From: Candidatus Gastranaerophilales bacterium
GTDB taxonomy: Bacteria; Cyanobacteriota; Vampirovibrionia; Gastranaerophilales; Gastranaerophilaceae
DNA: 64,000 nt
Reading direction: 5' to 3'
Assembly: GCA_944326455.1 (NCBI GenBank)
Contig: CALVEA010000008.1
Span: 1 to 64,000 of the forward strand
In this document: one piece after another, positions 1 through 8,902 of the stretch
Layout of the letters: every line of letters starts with the position of its first letter
Numbering within the stretch: the stretch's first letter is position 1
Program-made: the position numbers and the translations under genes
The notes under the pieces: model-generated
What the model saw: the letters and a program-made list of their open reading frames with translations, nothing else
What the model was told of the DNA's origin: nothing
Databases searched by the model: none

Positions 1-15
1 CAGCACCCACCTCAA

Positions 16-35
16 TCCTCCCTCATAAGGGAGGA
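16..35. repeat. Short GC-rich palindrome (CCTCCC/GGGAGG)
   Basis: TCCTCCCT and AGGGAGGA form a perfect 8-bp stem around a CATA loop. It resembles the other CCTCTCC/GGAGAGG palindromes at 134-174, in 11068-11200, at 24565-24588 and at 50044-50083. No coding potential is seen in 1-302. Confidence 0.5.
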
Positions 36-83
36 AGATTATTTATCTTGGACAGTTATGCCCAAATTGGGGAAGAGGAAAGG

Positions 84-131
84 CTTATTCACTTATTCAC
101 TTATTTACCTATTAACTTATTAACTATCTAC
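84..131. repeat. Degenerate octamer tandem array (CTTATTCA-type)
   Basis: Six adjacent 8-bp units, CTTATTCA, CTTATTCA, CTTATTTA, CCTATTAA, CTTATTAA and CTATCTAC, run without a gap. The period is not a multiple of three and no gene covers it. It resembles the short tandemly repeated sequences known between genes in filamentous cyanobacteria, though those are mostly heptamers. Confidence 0.65.
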
Positions 132-133
132 AA

Positions 134-174
134 CTATCCCCCACCCTAACCCTCCCCGCTGGAGAGGGAATATT
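134..174. repeat. Dispersed palindromic repeat, copy A
   Basis: About 41 bp containing a CCCACCCTAACCCTCCCC core and GGAGAGGG. The reverse complement recurs almost base for base at 50044-50083 upstream of cysK. It sits between two octamer arrays, so 84-223 is one composite intergenic element. Confidence 0.7.
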
Positions 175-183
175 CTCTTATTT

Positions 184-223
184 ACTTAATCACTTAGTCA
201 CTCAGTCACTTAGTCACTTAACT
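184..223. repeat. Degenerate octamer tandem array (ACTTAGTC-type)
   Basis: Five 8-bp units, ACTTAATC, ACTTAGTC, ACTCAGTC, ACTTAGTC and ACTTAACT, are followed by two TTCACTA heptamers around 227-240. The unit is related to, but distinct from, the array at 84-131. Confidence 0.6.
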
Positions 224-265
224 TCTATTCACTATTCACTAAATCCCACCTCCCTCTATGTTTAC

Positions 266-293
266 TTGCAGATTTTTCTTTATTATTTATAAT
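266..293 (+). promoter_or_regulatory. Candidate mutS2 promoter, near-leaderless
   Basis: TTGCAG (266-271), a 16-bp spacer, then TATAAT (288-293). Only nine bases separate the -10 box from the chosen ATG at 303, and no Shine-Dalgarno sequence is present, so the transcript would start at or very near the start codon. Confidence 0.45.
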
Positions 294-302
294 CAAACTA
301 CA

Positions 303-2660
303 ATGAGTATTATCCAAACATCACAAAAAGCTCTGGAATACGATAAAATTCTGGCTGAGCTGGCAAACTTTGCTAAGACAGACCAGTCCAAAGAGTTGTG
401 CTTAAATCTTACACCTTATACACAATACGAAGATATTGAGCGGGAAATACGGTATACCCGAGAAGCAAAAGACGTTCTTGACCTCGCCAGAGATATTCCT
501 ATTGAAAAAATTCAGAATTTTTCAAAACTCAAAACTAAAAATGAATACTTTACGGAAGAAGAACTTATTGATATTGCTAAAACTATGAGAACTTCAAGAA
601 TAGTCAAGAACTTTCTGAAAGAAAACCTTGTTTTCGACGCAGCAATGTCTGGTTTATTAGAAAATTTATACTCAAACAAAGAATTTGAAGACAAAATTTT
701 AAACACATTTGATGAAAATTATACGGTTAAACAAGATGCTAACCCTGAACTTAAAGGCTTGTACTCTTCACTTAAGGATACAGATGCCGCTTTAAAACAA
801 AAAGTTCAAGATTTGATGAATTCTCCTGCTTTTCAGGTACACCTTCAAGAGAATATTTACACAAAAAGAGATGATAGAATTGTTTTTCAAGTAAAAGCCT
901 CCTCTAAAAGCAAGGTCGGAGGGATTGTTCACGACGTTTCCGCCAGCAACAAAACATTCTATATTGAACCGGCTCAAATTGTACCTCTTAACAACAAAAT
1001 AAGGGAACTCCGCTCCAAAATCTATGCAGAAATTATCAGAATTCTTACTGCTCTCAGCTTTGAAGTAAGAAAAGAAATGGAAAATCTTATCCTTGCCGAA
1101 CAAACCCTCGCTCAAATAGATTTTCATTTTGCTAAAGCCAGATACGCAGTCAGAATCCAGGCTGTTGAGCCGGAGCTTACTAAAGAAAGAAAAGTAACAA
1201 TCGACTTAATGAGACATCCGCTCCTTATCGGAAGAGTTCCTAATATTGTGGAAAATGATTTTGAAATCGGAAATGAGTATAAATCTATAATAATCACAGG
1301 GTCAAATACCGGCGGTAAAACTGTAGCTTTAAAAACAGTCGGGCTTTTTCTTTTAATGGCAAAATCCGGAATGTTCCTGCCATGCGCAGAAGCCCACATT
1401 TATCCGTTTGAAAAAGTTTTAGCCGATATTGGCGACGAGCAGAGTATTCTGCAAAGCCTTTCAACATTCTCATCTCACATGAAAAATGTCATTGATATTC
1501 TTAAGCTGGCAGATAAAGAAACCTTTGTCCTGATAGACGAACTGTGCGCCGGAACAGACCCTCAAGAAGGAGCTATTTTAGCCGAAGTTATTATGAAAAG
1601 TCTGGCTAAAAAAGAGGCTTTGTCTGTTATTACAACGCATTATGGAGAGCTTAAAACTCTCGAATTTATTGACCCGTATTTCAAAAACGCAAGCGTTGAG
1701 TTTGATACAGAATCGCTTTCCCCTACTTATAAGCTTATTATAGGTATCCCGGGATTGAGCAATGCTATTTCTATTTCTGCCAACTTGGGGCTTGATGCAG
1801 GTTTGATATGGGAAGCTAAAGAGCTTCTTATTACCCAGAGAGACCCTTCAAGTCTGATGGTGGAAAGACTTCAAGATACCCAGCAAAAACTTGATATAAA
1901 TCTCAAAGAAGCTGAGAATTTGAATGCTCAAGCTGATGAGCTGAAGCAATATTATGAAAAAGAAATTTCTCAACATAAAAAAGATAAGAAAAAAACTTTA
2001 AAAATTATAAAAGATAAATTTGAAAATCAGCTTGATGAAGCAAAAGACGAAATCAAAGAGATTCTTAATGAATTAAGGCAGGAAAAGTCCGAAAAGATAG
2101 CAAGAAGAGCTTACAGCAGACTGGCTAAAATGGAACAGGGCTTCCGCTCCGAGCTTCACTCTCTCGAAGAACAAGAAGATTATACAGAACTTGACTGGAG
2201 TTTGATTCAAATGGGTGATACCGTTATGATAAAAGATTTAAACCAGCCGGTGAAAGTTCTTTCGCTTCCTGATAAAAACAACAGCCTGTTTATTCAGATG
2301 GGAATGATTAAGACCAAAGTAAAAAAAGACCGTCTTGCCGTCTACAACCCGGCTCTGGCAAAAAAAGTTATTTTACCTAACATCAAGCAGGAAACTTTTA
2401 CGCTCAAAAAATATGATATTTCCAACACGCTGGATTTAAGAGGTGAGCGAGTTGAAGAAGCTCTGGATGATTTGGAAAATTATCTTGATAAAGCCAGCCT
2501 CGCAAATCTTTCACCTGTTTATATTATCCACGGACACGGAACAGGTGCTTTAAAAACAGCTGTCCGAGATTTTGTCTCAACTTCCCCTTATGTTGCTAAA
2601 TACAGGGTCGGCGAAGATGCTGAAGGCGGAGACGGAGTCTGTGTTATCGACATTAAATAA
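303..2660 (+). CDS. mutS2: Endonuclease MutS2
   Basis: 785 residues. MutS2 proteins bind branched DNA, suppress homologous recombination and in some bacteria act in ribosome rescue; they are not the mismatch-repair MutS. A central ABC-type ATPase has Walker A GSNTGGKT and Walker B-like VLIDELCAGTDP. A long charged coiled coil follows, then a C-terminal Smr nuclease domain with LDLRGERVEEA and the HGHGTGAL motif. An ATG at 258 would add 15 residues, but these are hydrophobic and unlike the family, so I start at MSIIQTSQ. There is no clear ribosome-binding site. aroE follows after 60 bp with its own promoter. Confidence 0.93.
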   Translation: MSIIQTSQKALEYDKILAELANFAKTDQSKELCLNLTPYTQYEDIEREIRYTREAKDVLDLARDIPIEKIQNFSKLKTKNEYFTEEELIDIAKTMRTSRIVKNFLKENLVFDAAMSGLLENLYSNKEFEDKILNTFDENYTVKQDANPELKGLYSSLKDTDAALKQKVQDLMNSPAFQVHLQENIYTKRDDRIVFQVKASSKSKVGGIVHDVSASNKTFYIEPAQIVPLNNKIRELRSKIYAEIIRILTALSFEVRKEMENLILAEQTLAQIDFHFAKARYAVRIQAVEPELTKERKVTIDLMRHPLLIGRVPNIVENDFEIGNEYKSIIITGSNTGGKTVALKTVGLFLLMAKSGMFLPCAEAHIYPFEKVLADIGDEQSILQSLSTFSSHMKNVIDILKLADKETFVLIDELCAGTDPQEGAILAEVIMKSLAKKEALSVITTHYGELKTLEFIDPYFKNASVEFDTESLSPTYKLIIGIPGLSNAISISANLGLDAGLIWEAKELLITQRDPSSLMVERLQDTQQKLDINLKEAENLNAQADELKQYYEKEISQHKKDKKKTLKIIKDKFENQLDEAKDEIKEILNELRQEKSEKIARRAYSRLAKMEQGFRSELHSLEEQEDYTELDWSLIQMGDTVMIKDLNQPVKVLSLPDKNNSLFIQMGMIKTKVKKDRLAVYNPALAKKVILPNIKQETFTLKKYDISNTLDLRGERVEEALDDLENYLDKASLANLSPVYIIHGHGTGALKTAVRDFVSTSPYVAKYRVGEDAEGGDGVCVIDIK

Positions 2661-2668
2661 AGACTACT

Positions 2669-2697
2669 TCACAAAAGATTCTAAATCCTGTATAATT
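2669..2697 (+). promoter_or_regulatory. aroE promoter
   Basis: TTCACA (2669-2674), a 17-bp spacer and TATAAT (2692-2697), preceded directly by TG. This is a good sigma-70-type match just after mutS2. Confidence 0.55.
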
Positions 2698-2720
2698 AAC
2701 TTATTCTTGGAGGAGAGACA

Positions 2721-3563
2721 ATGTATAAGTTAGGAATTATAGGATATCCGCTTTCACACTCAATATCAGCCGCTATTCAGAAAGCAGGCTTTGAAAGCCT
2801 TGGAATTGAAGGCTCGTATGATGTTTTAGAGACCCCTCCTGAAGAATTAATACCAAGAATAAAGTATTTAAAGACCAACGGTTATAATGGATTTAATGTT
2901 ACAATACCTCTAAAAGTACCAATGTCATTATTTTTGGATGATATTGATGATTACGCAAACATTGCAGGCTGCGTAAATACAGTTAAAATAGAAGATGATA
3001 AGTCTTTTACCGGATATAATACGGACATTTACGGATTTAAAACTGCCATTCCTGCAGAATTCAACTTAAGGGGAAAAACCGCAAGCATATTGGGCACCGG
3101 AGGAGCAGCAAGAGCTGCTGTTGTAGGTCTCTCCGAAAGAGGAGTTGAAAAAGTAGATTTTTATACAAGAAATATTATTAATTCAAGACAAACTCTTGAT
3201 TATATGAGAGCTAAATTCCCTGATATCACGTTTAATGTTTACCAGATTCAAAATATAAGAAGCTTAAGAGATTCTGCTATTATTGTTAATGCGACTCCGA
3301 TTGGAATGAAAGGGTTTATGGCAAATGAAATGCCGCTTGAGAACAAAGATTTAGACAACCTCACACCTGAAACTATCATTTATGATATAGTTTACAACCC
3401 AATAAAAACAGTACTTATCTCAGAAGCTCAAAAAAGAGGCTTAAGAACTATAAGCGGACTTGATATGCTTATATATCAAGCTCAAAGAGCTATAGAAATC
3501 TGGACAAACAAAACTCCTGATGTAAAACTTATGAAAATAGCAGCATTGGAAGCTTTACAGTAA
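2721..3563 (+). CDS. aroE: Shikimate dehydrogenase
   Basis: 280 residues, normal for the family. It reduces 3-dehydroshikimate to shikimate with NADPH in aromatic amino acid synthesis. The N-terminal substrate site PLSHSISA and NGFNVTIPLK carry the catalytic lysine. The Rossmann loop GTGGAARA and the later NATPIGM motif are also present. The start is fixed by GGAGGAGA a few bases upstream. A second gene of the same pathway, pheA, lies at 18.6 kb on the other strand. Confidence 0.96.
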   Translation: MYKLGIIGYPLSHSISAAIQKAGFESLGIEGSYDVLETPPEELIPRIKYLKTNGYNGFNVTIPLKVPMSLFLDDIDDYANIAGCVNTVKIEDDKSFTGYNTDIYGFKTAIPAEFNLRGKTASILGTGGAARAAVVGLSERGVEKVDFYTRNIINSRQTLDYMRAKFPDITFNVYQIQNIRSLRDSAIIVNATPIGMKGFMANEMPLENKDLDNLTPETIIYDIVYNPIKTVLISEAQKRGLRTISGLDMLIYQAQRAIEIWTNKTPDVKLMKIAALEALQ

Positions 3564-3586
3564 CTTAATAAAAGTTCTTGAAAACC

Positions 3587-3615
3587 TTGCGTAAGGTATG
3601 ATTTTAGGTTACAAT
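3587..3615 (+). promoter_or_regulatory. Possible promoter of the zinc-finger operon
   Basis: TTGCGT (3587-3592), 17 bp, TACAAT (3610-3615), upstream of an AAGGAGAG ribosome-binding site. Both boxes are imperfect. Confidence 0.35.
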
Positions 3616-3637
3616 CAATTAACAAGGAGAGAACTTT

Positions 3638-3898
3638 ATGACAGAAAAGAAGGTCCTTGAGCTTGCCGGTTGCAGCAGTGATGAGAGAAAAAATAGAACT
3701 CTTTGCTGCAGTTTTTGCGGGCGGAAACTTAATGATGTTCTCAAAATGGTAAAAGGACCCGGGGTAAATATTTGCTCTGAATGTGTCATGATTGCAGTGC
3801 AGTATCTTATTTTAAAAGATTCTATGCCGTCAGAAGATGCTCAAAAGATTCTGGATGCGTTCTGGGGAAGTACACATAAATACGGAAAAGAGGTTTAA
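3638..3898 (+). CDS. Free-standing ClpX-type zinc-binding domain protein
   Basis: 86 residues. The middle part matches the ClpX N-terminal zinc domain: CCSFCGRKLNDV, then GPGVNICSECV, giving the C-x2-C ... C-x2-C ligand set in the same context as the real ClpX at 12156 ([11 protein letters not shown] ... [11 protein letters not shown]). There is no ATPase. In ClpX this domain dimerises and docks substrates and adaptors, so a ClpX adaptor or competitor is a reasonable inference. It has a strong AAGGAGAG site and is followed after 2 bp by a large unknown gene. The first 20 residues have two cysteines of their own and no match I recognise. Confidence 0.8.
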   Translation: MTEKKVLELAGCSSDERKNRTLCCSFCGRKLNDVLKMVKGPGVNICSECVMIAVQYLILKDSMPSEDAQKILDAFWGSTHKYGKEV

Positions 3899-3900
3899 TT

Positions 3901-5496
3901 ATGAATAAAATTCAAATAAAAGCAGAAGTTTTAGCGACTTTGAACGCCCTTGCCACGGCTTCTTTTCCAAATCCTTCGCTGCTTACAGATTTAAAAAATA
4001 TTGAGGACAAAAAAACTATTCTCGATATTTTAATAAAAGAACTCGTAAATGCTTCTGAAAACAGAGCGCTGCTGATATGCTGGCTTTTAACAGAACTCAT
4101 TGAGAAAGAAACACTTAATAATGAGTTATGGGATGTAATAAAGAGTCCTGAATACAATGACCACATAAAAATGATTGCATTCAATATGCTGAAAGATTTG
4201 GGCAACAAAATTGATTATGAAGTAATAAGCGGTTATTTTGAACAGTTTGATGAACTAATTAATAAAGAAACAAAAGAGCTTCTTGAATCTGCAATAATGA
4301 ACCCGGAAGCCCAAATTGATTTTATGGATTTCTTAAATGCGCTATCTGATGATGATAAAATCTTGCTTATCAAATCATTAGAAGAAGATTATGCTTATGA
4401 TGCGCTTGCAAATATTCTTATACCTGTATTTATTTATTATAAAGATACCAGAGTAGGTGATACCGCTCTTGAAATATTGGGAAGAACAAAGTCACAATTA
4501 GCTTTTCATGCACTTGACAGTTCCAAGAAATATGCTGCGGAGCCGCTTGTTTCAAAAATTAACAAGGCGTTATCCGAACTTAAATTATCAGGTATACGAG
4601 TTGATAATACGCTTGAATTTTATAAAAATGTACTGGCAGAATCTAAGCCGTACAAGTCCTATATCTCATTTCCAGACGGGCACGGAAATCTTGCAATAAT
4701 TTTCTCAAGAATACGTCAAAATAAAACTCTGCAGTTCCTTGCAATAGTTATAAACCCGAGATATGGAATATTAGATGCTTTCGGGTTTAACGCAATGAAT
4801 GAACGGGATTTCTTCAAAATTGTTGATAAGTTCTATAATTACCAAGAAAAGTACGAAATTCCGCCAGAAGTCGTAAAATACCTCTTATCTCAGGCTCTTG
4901 AAAGTTCTTATATAAACGGAGAGCCTATTCCGTATGAATGCATTTGCTGGGAGAGTATTCTGCTTGATATTGAGCCTTCTCGTCCGGAGGTTACTCTTGA
5001 AAAGAAAGAACTTAATCAAAAAGATATTGATAAACTATGTCTTAATGAATATGTACAAAATTGGTTTTTTGACGAAATTACGTCTCCGGAATTTAAAAAC
5101 TTTATTGAAAAACTTTCAAAAGAATTTAAATCTAATAACTTTAATGTTGATTTAGACAAGTTTATAGCAGATAATTTTGACAGCATTTACACAGCAAAAG
5201 AACTTGCTTATCAAATAGTAAAATTCAACTTTGCTGCATATTTAAGGCAGTTAAAAGGAGACGAAAAGCTCGCTGAAATATTTTACTCCCTGAATACAAA
5301 TTACGCTTTTCTGACTAATATAATCAGAAAGAGTATCTATGAATATTATGTAGGCAAACGGTATCTCCTTAAAAACCAGAGAAAAACCTCAAATTTATTT
5401 GAGAAAAAAATGCATCCTCTGACCGGAGATTTTGAACTTCTACAGCTTGACATGATAATAGCCTCTATTGAAGCAAAGTGGGTGGATAATGCATAA
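3901..5496 (+). CDS. Uncharacterised helical (HEAT-like) protein
   Basis: 531 residues, soluble, no signal peptide or membrane segment. The first ~210 residues look like short helical pairs of HEAT/armadillo type (for example NALSDDDKILLIKSLEEDYAYDALANIL). The centre has a more globular stretch with aromatic motifs, and the end is helical again. I do not recognise a named family. It is tightly packed behind the zinc-finger gene (2 bp) and overlaps ruvX by 8 bp, so it belongs to the operon. A scaffold or housekeeping partner is possible but not shown. Confidence 0.8.
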   Translation: MNKIQIKAEVLATLNALATASFPNPSLLTDLKNIEDKKTILDILIKELVNASENRALLICWLLTELIEKETLNNELWDVIKSPEYNDHIKMIAFNMLKDLGNKIDYEVISGYFEQFDELINKETKELLESAIMNPEAQIDFMDFLNALSDDDKILLIKSLEEDYAYDALANILIPVFIYYKDTRVGDTALEILGRTKSQLAFHALDSSKKYAAEPLVSKINKALSELKLSGIRVDNTLEFYKNVLAESKPYKSYISFPDGHGNLAIIFSRIRQNKTLQFLAIVINPRYGILDAFGFNAMNERDFFKIVDKFYNYQEKYEIPPEVVKYLLSQALESSYINGEPIPYECICWESILLDIEPSRPEVTLEKKELNQKDIDKLCLNEYVQNWFFDEITSPEFKNFIEKLSKEFKSNNFNVDLDKFIADNFDSIYTAKELAYQIVKFNFAAYLRQLKGDEKLAEIFYSLNTNYAFLTNIIRKSIYEYYVGKRYLLKNQRKTSNLFEKKMHPLTGDFELLQLDMIIASIEAKWVDNA

Positions 5497-5887
5497 GGTT
5501 ATGGCATTAGATGTCGGTACAAAAAGAATCGGTATAGCTTTAAGCGATTACCTGCAAGTAATAGCAATTCCGCATTCATACATAATGAGAGAACCGGAAG
5601 ATAAGGCTGTTGATGAAATAAAGAAAATAGCCGCTGAAAACAGGGTTGAAAAAATTGTAGTCGGGGTTCCTAAAAATATGGATGGCACAGAGGGATTTCA
5701 GGCAAAAGATTGTATAAATTTTTCACAAAAATTTTCTGGTTTTGATATAATACTGGAAGATGAAAGGCTGACCTCCGAAGAGGCTGAAGAAAGACTCCGT
5801 TCTCGGAAAATAGATTTCAGAAAAAACAAAGGTCTTGTGGATATGGAAAGCGCTTGTGTTATACTTGAACAATATTTAGGAAAGTGA
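5489..5887 (+). CDS. ruvX: Putative pre-16S rRNA nuclease / Holliday-junction resolvase-like RuvX (YqgF)
   Basis: 132 residues. RNase H-like fold with LDVGTKRIGIA at the N terminus, VVGVPKNMDG in the middle and the DERLTSEEA acidic motif near the C terminus. The family processes the 5' end of 16S rRNA; a resolvase role was proposed earlier. I start at MHKVMALD because GGTGG lies just upstream and the family begins there. The start overlaps the previous stop. The order ruvX then DUF1292 matches Bacillus yqgF-yrzB. Confidence 0.92.
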   Translation: MHKVMALDVGTKRIGIALSDYLQVIAIPHSYIMREPEDKAVDEIKKIAAENRVEKIVVGVPKNMDGTEGFQAKDCINFSQKFSGFDIILEDERLTSEEAEERLRSRKIDFRKNKGLVDMESACVILEQYLGK

Positions 5888-5891
5888 GATT

Positions 5892-6173
5892 ATGGCAGAC
5901 GAAGAACAAAACTATGTGGAAATCCTTGATGAAGAAGGAAATGTCACAAAATGCGAAATCTATGATGTAATAGATATGGATGACAAGACTTACGCACTGC
6001 TTCTTCCTTTAAGCGAAAGCGAAGAAGATGATGATGCGGAAGTTATTGTTATGGAATATATTGAGGAAGGCGAAGACGGGTATTTCCAAAATATAGACGA
6101 TGATGAAGAATTCCAGAGAGTATGCGAATATATACAATCATTAGAAGATGATGAAGAAGAAAACGAGGAATAA
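5892..6173 (+). CDS. DUF1292 (YrzB-like) acidic protein
   Basis: 93 residues, very acidic, with the DUF1292 pattern: an EILDEEGNV start, a central LLPL strand, then VMEYIEEGE and a terminal run of D and E. Function is unknown. It sits 4 bp after ruvX, as in Firmicutes, and 2 bp before the Clp-N protein. The acidic composition resembles small regulators or chaperone-like factors, which is inference only. Confidence 0.85.
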   Translation: MADEEQNYVEILDEEGNVTKCEIYDVIDMDDKTYALLLPLSESEEDDDAEVIVMEYIEEGEDGYFQNIDDDEEFQRVCEYIQSLEDDEEENEE

Positions 6174-6175
6174 TT

Positions 6176-7516
6176 TTGTTTGAACGTTTTACGGAGAAAG
6201 CTGTTAATGCAGTAAGCGAGTCCCAACGGCTCGCAAAAGAATTAAAAAGTCCGGAAGTTTTCCCGGAACATCTTTTACTTGCCCTTGTAAAAGAAGCCAA
6301 AGGCGTATCTTTGAAGCTGTTCAGAATGTATGGAATTAACGGGGAGACGATGGAAGAAGAAGTTTTAAAATACTCGCCTAAATCCTCCAAACAAGTTGAA
6401 AATATCCCGTTTAGCCGCAGCTATAAAGAATTATTAAAACGAACTCTGGATTTAGCTTCAAAATCCGGAAATACAAATATTCTGTTTGAGCATTTATTTC
6501 TAATAATTATTACAGAAAAAAATTCCAATATTCAGGCAATACTTGAGCATTTTAAATTTGACACTTACAATGCAAGAGAAATTTTAACAAAACTCGTCCA
6601 AAAGAAAATCAAACGGCTTGAACATCCGGAAGCAGAGGAAGACGAAGAAAAAAACAACAACTTTGAATCCATTTATGAAGGCAAGGAATTAACCGATGTT
6701 TTTGCCAGAGCTGTATCAAAAGTATCCGCAGCCGGCTATGAAATAGTCGGCACAGAGCAAATAATGGCATCCATTCTGGAATCTGCACCGTCCGCTCTTC
6801 TGAATACAATTAATTCCAACGGTATTAATATTCAAAACTTTGAAGAAAAGCTTGCCAGTATAAATTCCCGCCAGCCTGAATATGAGGATAAACGAATTAT
6901 CTTCACTCCAAATGCTTTCATTATGATGAACCAGGCGCTGCAAACTGCAAAAGAACTGGGTTCATCTGTTATCATGCCGGAACACATAGTTTTAAGCATC
7001 CTTAAAAACAAAAAAGGACTTGCCTATGAAATAATAAAGTCTCTCGGAGTAAACGAAGAAAAACTGTCAGAAGAGATTCTGAAACCAATTGAAAAGCAAA
7101 TGCCGGAAACACTTCTTATTATGAAGCTTGCAAAGGAAGAAGCTCGAAGAATCGGAAGAAATGTTGTCGGAACAGAGATGTTTCTTTTAGGGATATTGGC
7201 AGAAGGCACAAGTATCGCATTTGAAGTCTTAAGTAATCTTGAAATAACATTAAAAGATGCTCGTCTTGTCGTAGAAAACACTGTCGGATACGGCAACGAA
7301 TACTTTGATAAAGAAATCGTATTCACAAAACGTGCTAAAAGAGTTCTGGAAAAAGCCTGGCTCTCTGCAAAAAAAGCCAGCAAAGACAAAATAGAGGCAG
7401 CAGACTTGCTTCTCGCGATAACAGAAGAACCGGAATCTTTAGCAATGAAAGTGCTGGATACTTTAGGAGTAGATGCGGTAGAAATAAAGCACGGGCTGCT
7501 TGGTATGAAAGGTTAG
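6176..7516 (+). CDS. Triple Clp N-terminal-domain protein without ATPase
   Basis: 446 residues. It begins MFERFTEKAVNAV, the hallmark of ClpC-type N domains. The protein has about three copies of the Clp-N unit, each two helical repeats: roughly 1-145, 165-310 and 312-446. Internal echoes include FPEHLLLAL, MPEHIVLSI, GTEQIMASI, GTEMFLLGI and AADLLLAI. No Walker motifs exist, so it cannot unfold proteins alone. Clp-N domains bind adaptors and degrons such as phosphoarginine, so this could be a substrate collector or decoy. The start is TTG at 6176 with GAGGA five to six bases upstream; no ATG fits the alignment. Confidence 0.85.
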   Translation: MFERFTEKAVNAVSESQRLAKELKSPEVFPEHLLLALVKEAKGVSLKLFRMYGINGETMEEEVLKYSPKSSKQVENIPFSRSYKELLKRTLDLASKSGNTNILFEHLFLIIITEKNSNIQAILEHFKFDTYNAREILTKLVQKKIKRLEHPEAEEDEEKNNNFESIYEGKELTDVFARAVSKVSAAGYEIVGTEQIMASILESAPSALLNTINSNGINIQNFEEKLASINSRQPEYEDKRIIFTPNAFIMMNQALQTAKELGSSVIMPEHIVLSILKNKKGLAYEIIKSLGVNEEKLSEEILKPIEKQMPETLLIMKLAKEEARRIGRNVVGTEMFLLGILAEGTSIAFEVLSNLEITLKDARLVVENTVGYGNEYFDKEIVFTKRAKRVLEKAWLSAKKASKDKIEAADLLLAITEEPESLAMKVLDTLGVDAVEIKHGLLGMKG

Positions 7517-7539
7517 TTAATTAATAAGGTTATAATTCA

Positions 7540-8892
7540 ATGCATAAACTTTGCGAAAGGGTTATCGGTTTTTTAAAAGAGTACGAACTCCAAGACAAAA
7601 CCGTAATTACGGGTTTTTCAGGAGGATACGATTCTATGTGTCTTTTGAACATCCTTTCCGAAATAAAGAAACTTGAAGGATTTGAGGAACTAAACATTAT
7701 AGCTGCTCATTATAATCATAACTGGCGCGGAGAAGAATCGCTCAGAGAACAGGAAATTTGCAGGATTTTTGCAGCAAGCAGAGGAGTTGAATTCTACACC
7801 AAAAATGCACCACTCGGATTAAAAAAATCAGAAGCTGAAGCTAGAAAAGCCCGGTACGAATTTTTTGAAGAAGCTTTTGAAGAGTATGATGCAGATGCTG
7901 TTTTTACCGCGCATAATAAAGATGATAACGCGGAAACTATATTATACAGAGTTATTAAAGGCACCGGGCTTATCGGTTTAAAGGGAATTGCTGAACATCG
8001 GGATTATTTTTACAGACCTCTTTTAAAAACATCCAGAGATGAAATCCTTGAATACTGCACTTATAACCATTTAACACCAAATCAAGACTCTTCTAATTCT
8101 AATATAAATTACAAGCGTAATTATCTCAGATTAAATATCATACCTGATATTGAAACGATTAATCCGGCTGTAAAAGATACCTTAAATACTCTGGCAGAAG
8201 TCGCAAGAAGCGACGATTCCATAATTGAAGAGTATATTTCTCCGTACAGAGAAAAGATTTTCAAAAAGGATTCAATTGTACCGGAAGAATTTAAAAAACT
8301 TTCAGAACCTGTTAAAAAAAGATTTGTTTATGAATTTATTCAAAAAATTGGTTTAGATTATGACTACAAAAAAGTTAACGAAATATATGAGTTTATAGAA
8401 AAAAACATTGAACACAGAAACGGAAGTACAATTTCACTAACCTCAGCCATGTGGCTGTACGTCGATAATAAAACCATTGAAACAATCCCTCAAAAAAATA
8501 AATCAATAGAGGAACTCAAGCCTGTAATCAAAATCACTGGCGAAGGTGAATACAAAGCCGGCAATAAAAAATTTATAATAAAAAAATATATTCCAAAGGA
8601 TGTCTTTGTATTCCCTGAATCTACAGCTAATTTTGTATACGCAGACCTTTCGGAAATAAAATTCCCTATCACGTTGAGAACAAGAAAAGACGGAGACATG
8701 ATAAATCCGTTCGGAATGAGAGGCTCAATGAAACTTAAAAAATATATGAACGCAAAAGGAGTCTCCAGGCACAAAAGGGATGACATCCTTATACTTGCGG
8801 ACGATAAAGAAGTTTTGTGGGTTGTCGGCGCTGGTATAAGCAATAAAATAGGGGTCAAGGATACCCCTACGCATGTTATAGAAGTTATATAG
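7540..8892 (+). CDS. tilS: tRNA(Ile)-lysidine synthase
   Basis: 450 residues. An N-type ATP pyrophosphatase that turns C34 of the AUA-decoding tRNA-Ile into lysidine. The PP-loop is FSGGYDSM; AHYNHNWRGEES and FTAHNKDDNAET are the family motifs. The C-terminal TilS domain contains RTRKDGDMINPFG and KLKKYMNAKGVSRHKRD. Followed by hpt after 10 bp, the usual tilS-hpt pairing. This gene is normally essential. Confidence 0.95.
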   Translation: MHKLCERVIGFLKEYELQDKTVITGFSGGYDSMCLLNILSEIKKLEGFEELNIIAAHYNHNWRGEESLREQEICRIFAASRGVEFYTKNAPLGLKKSEAEARKARYEFFEEAFEEYDADAVFTAHNKDDNAETILYRVIKGTGLIGLKGIAEHRDYFYRPLLKTSRDEILEYCTYNHLTPNQDSSNSNINYKRNYLRLNIIPDIETINPAVKDTLNTLAEVARSDDSIIEEYISPYREKIFKKDSIVPEEFKKLSEPVKKRFVYEFIQKIGLDYDYKKVNEIYEFIEKNIEHRNGSTISLTSAMWLYVDNKTIETIPQKNKSIEELKPVIKITGEGEYKAGNKKFIIKKYIPKDVFVFPESTANFVYADLSEIKFPITLRTRKDGDMINPFGMRGSMKLKKYMNAKGVSRHKRDDILILADDKEVLWVVGAGISNKIGVKDTPTHVIEVI

Positions 8893-8902
8893 GATAATTA
8901 TT

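Noticed and set aside
84..240. CRISPR array
   Set aside because: Units are 8 bp with no spacers; the arrays are simple tandem repeats and no cas gene is present.
3901..5496. Naming the 531-residue protein as a phycobilisome-lyase-type HEAT protein
   Set aside because: Only generic helical-pair patterns are visible; no diagnostic motif supports a specific function.
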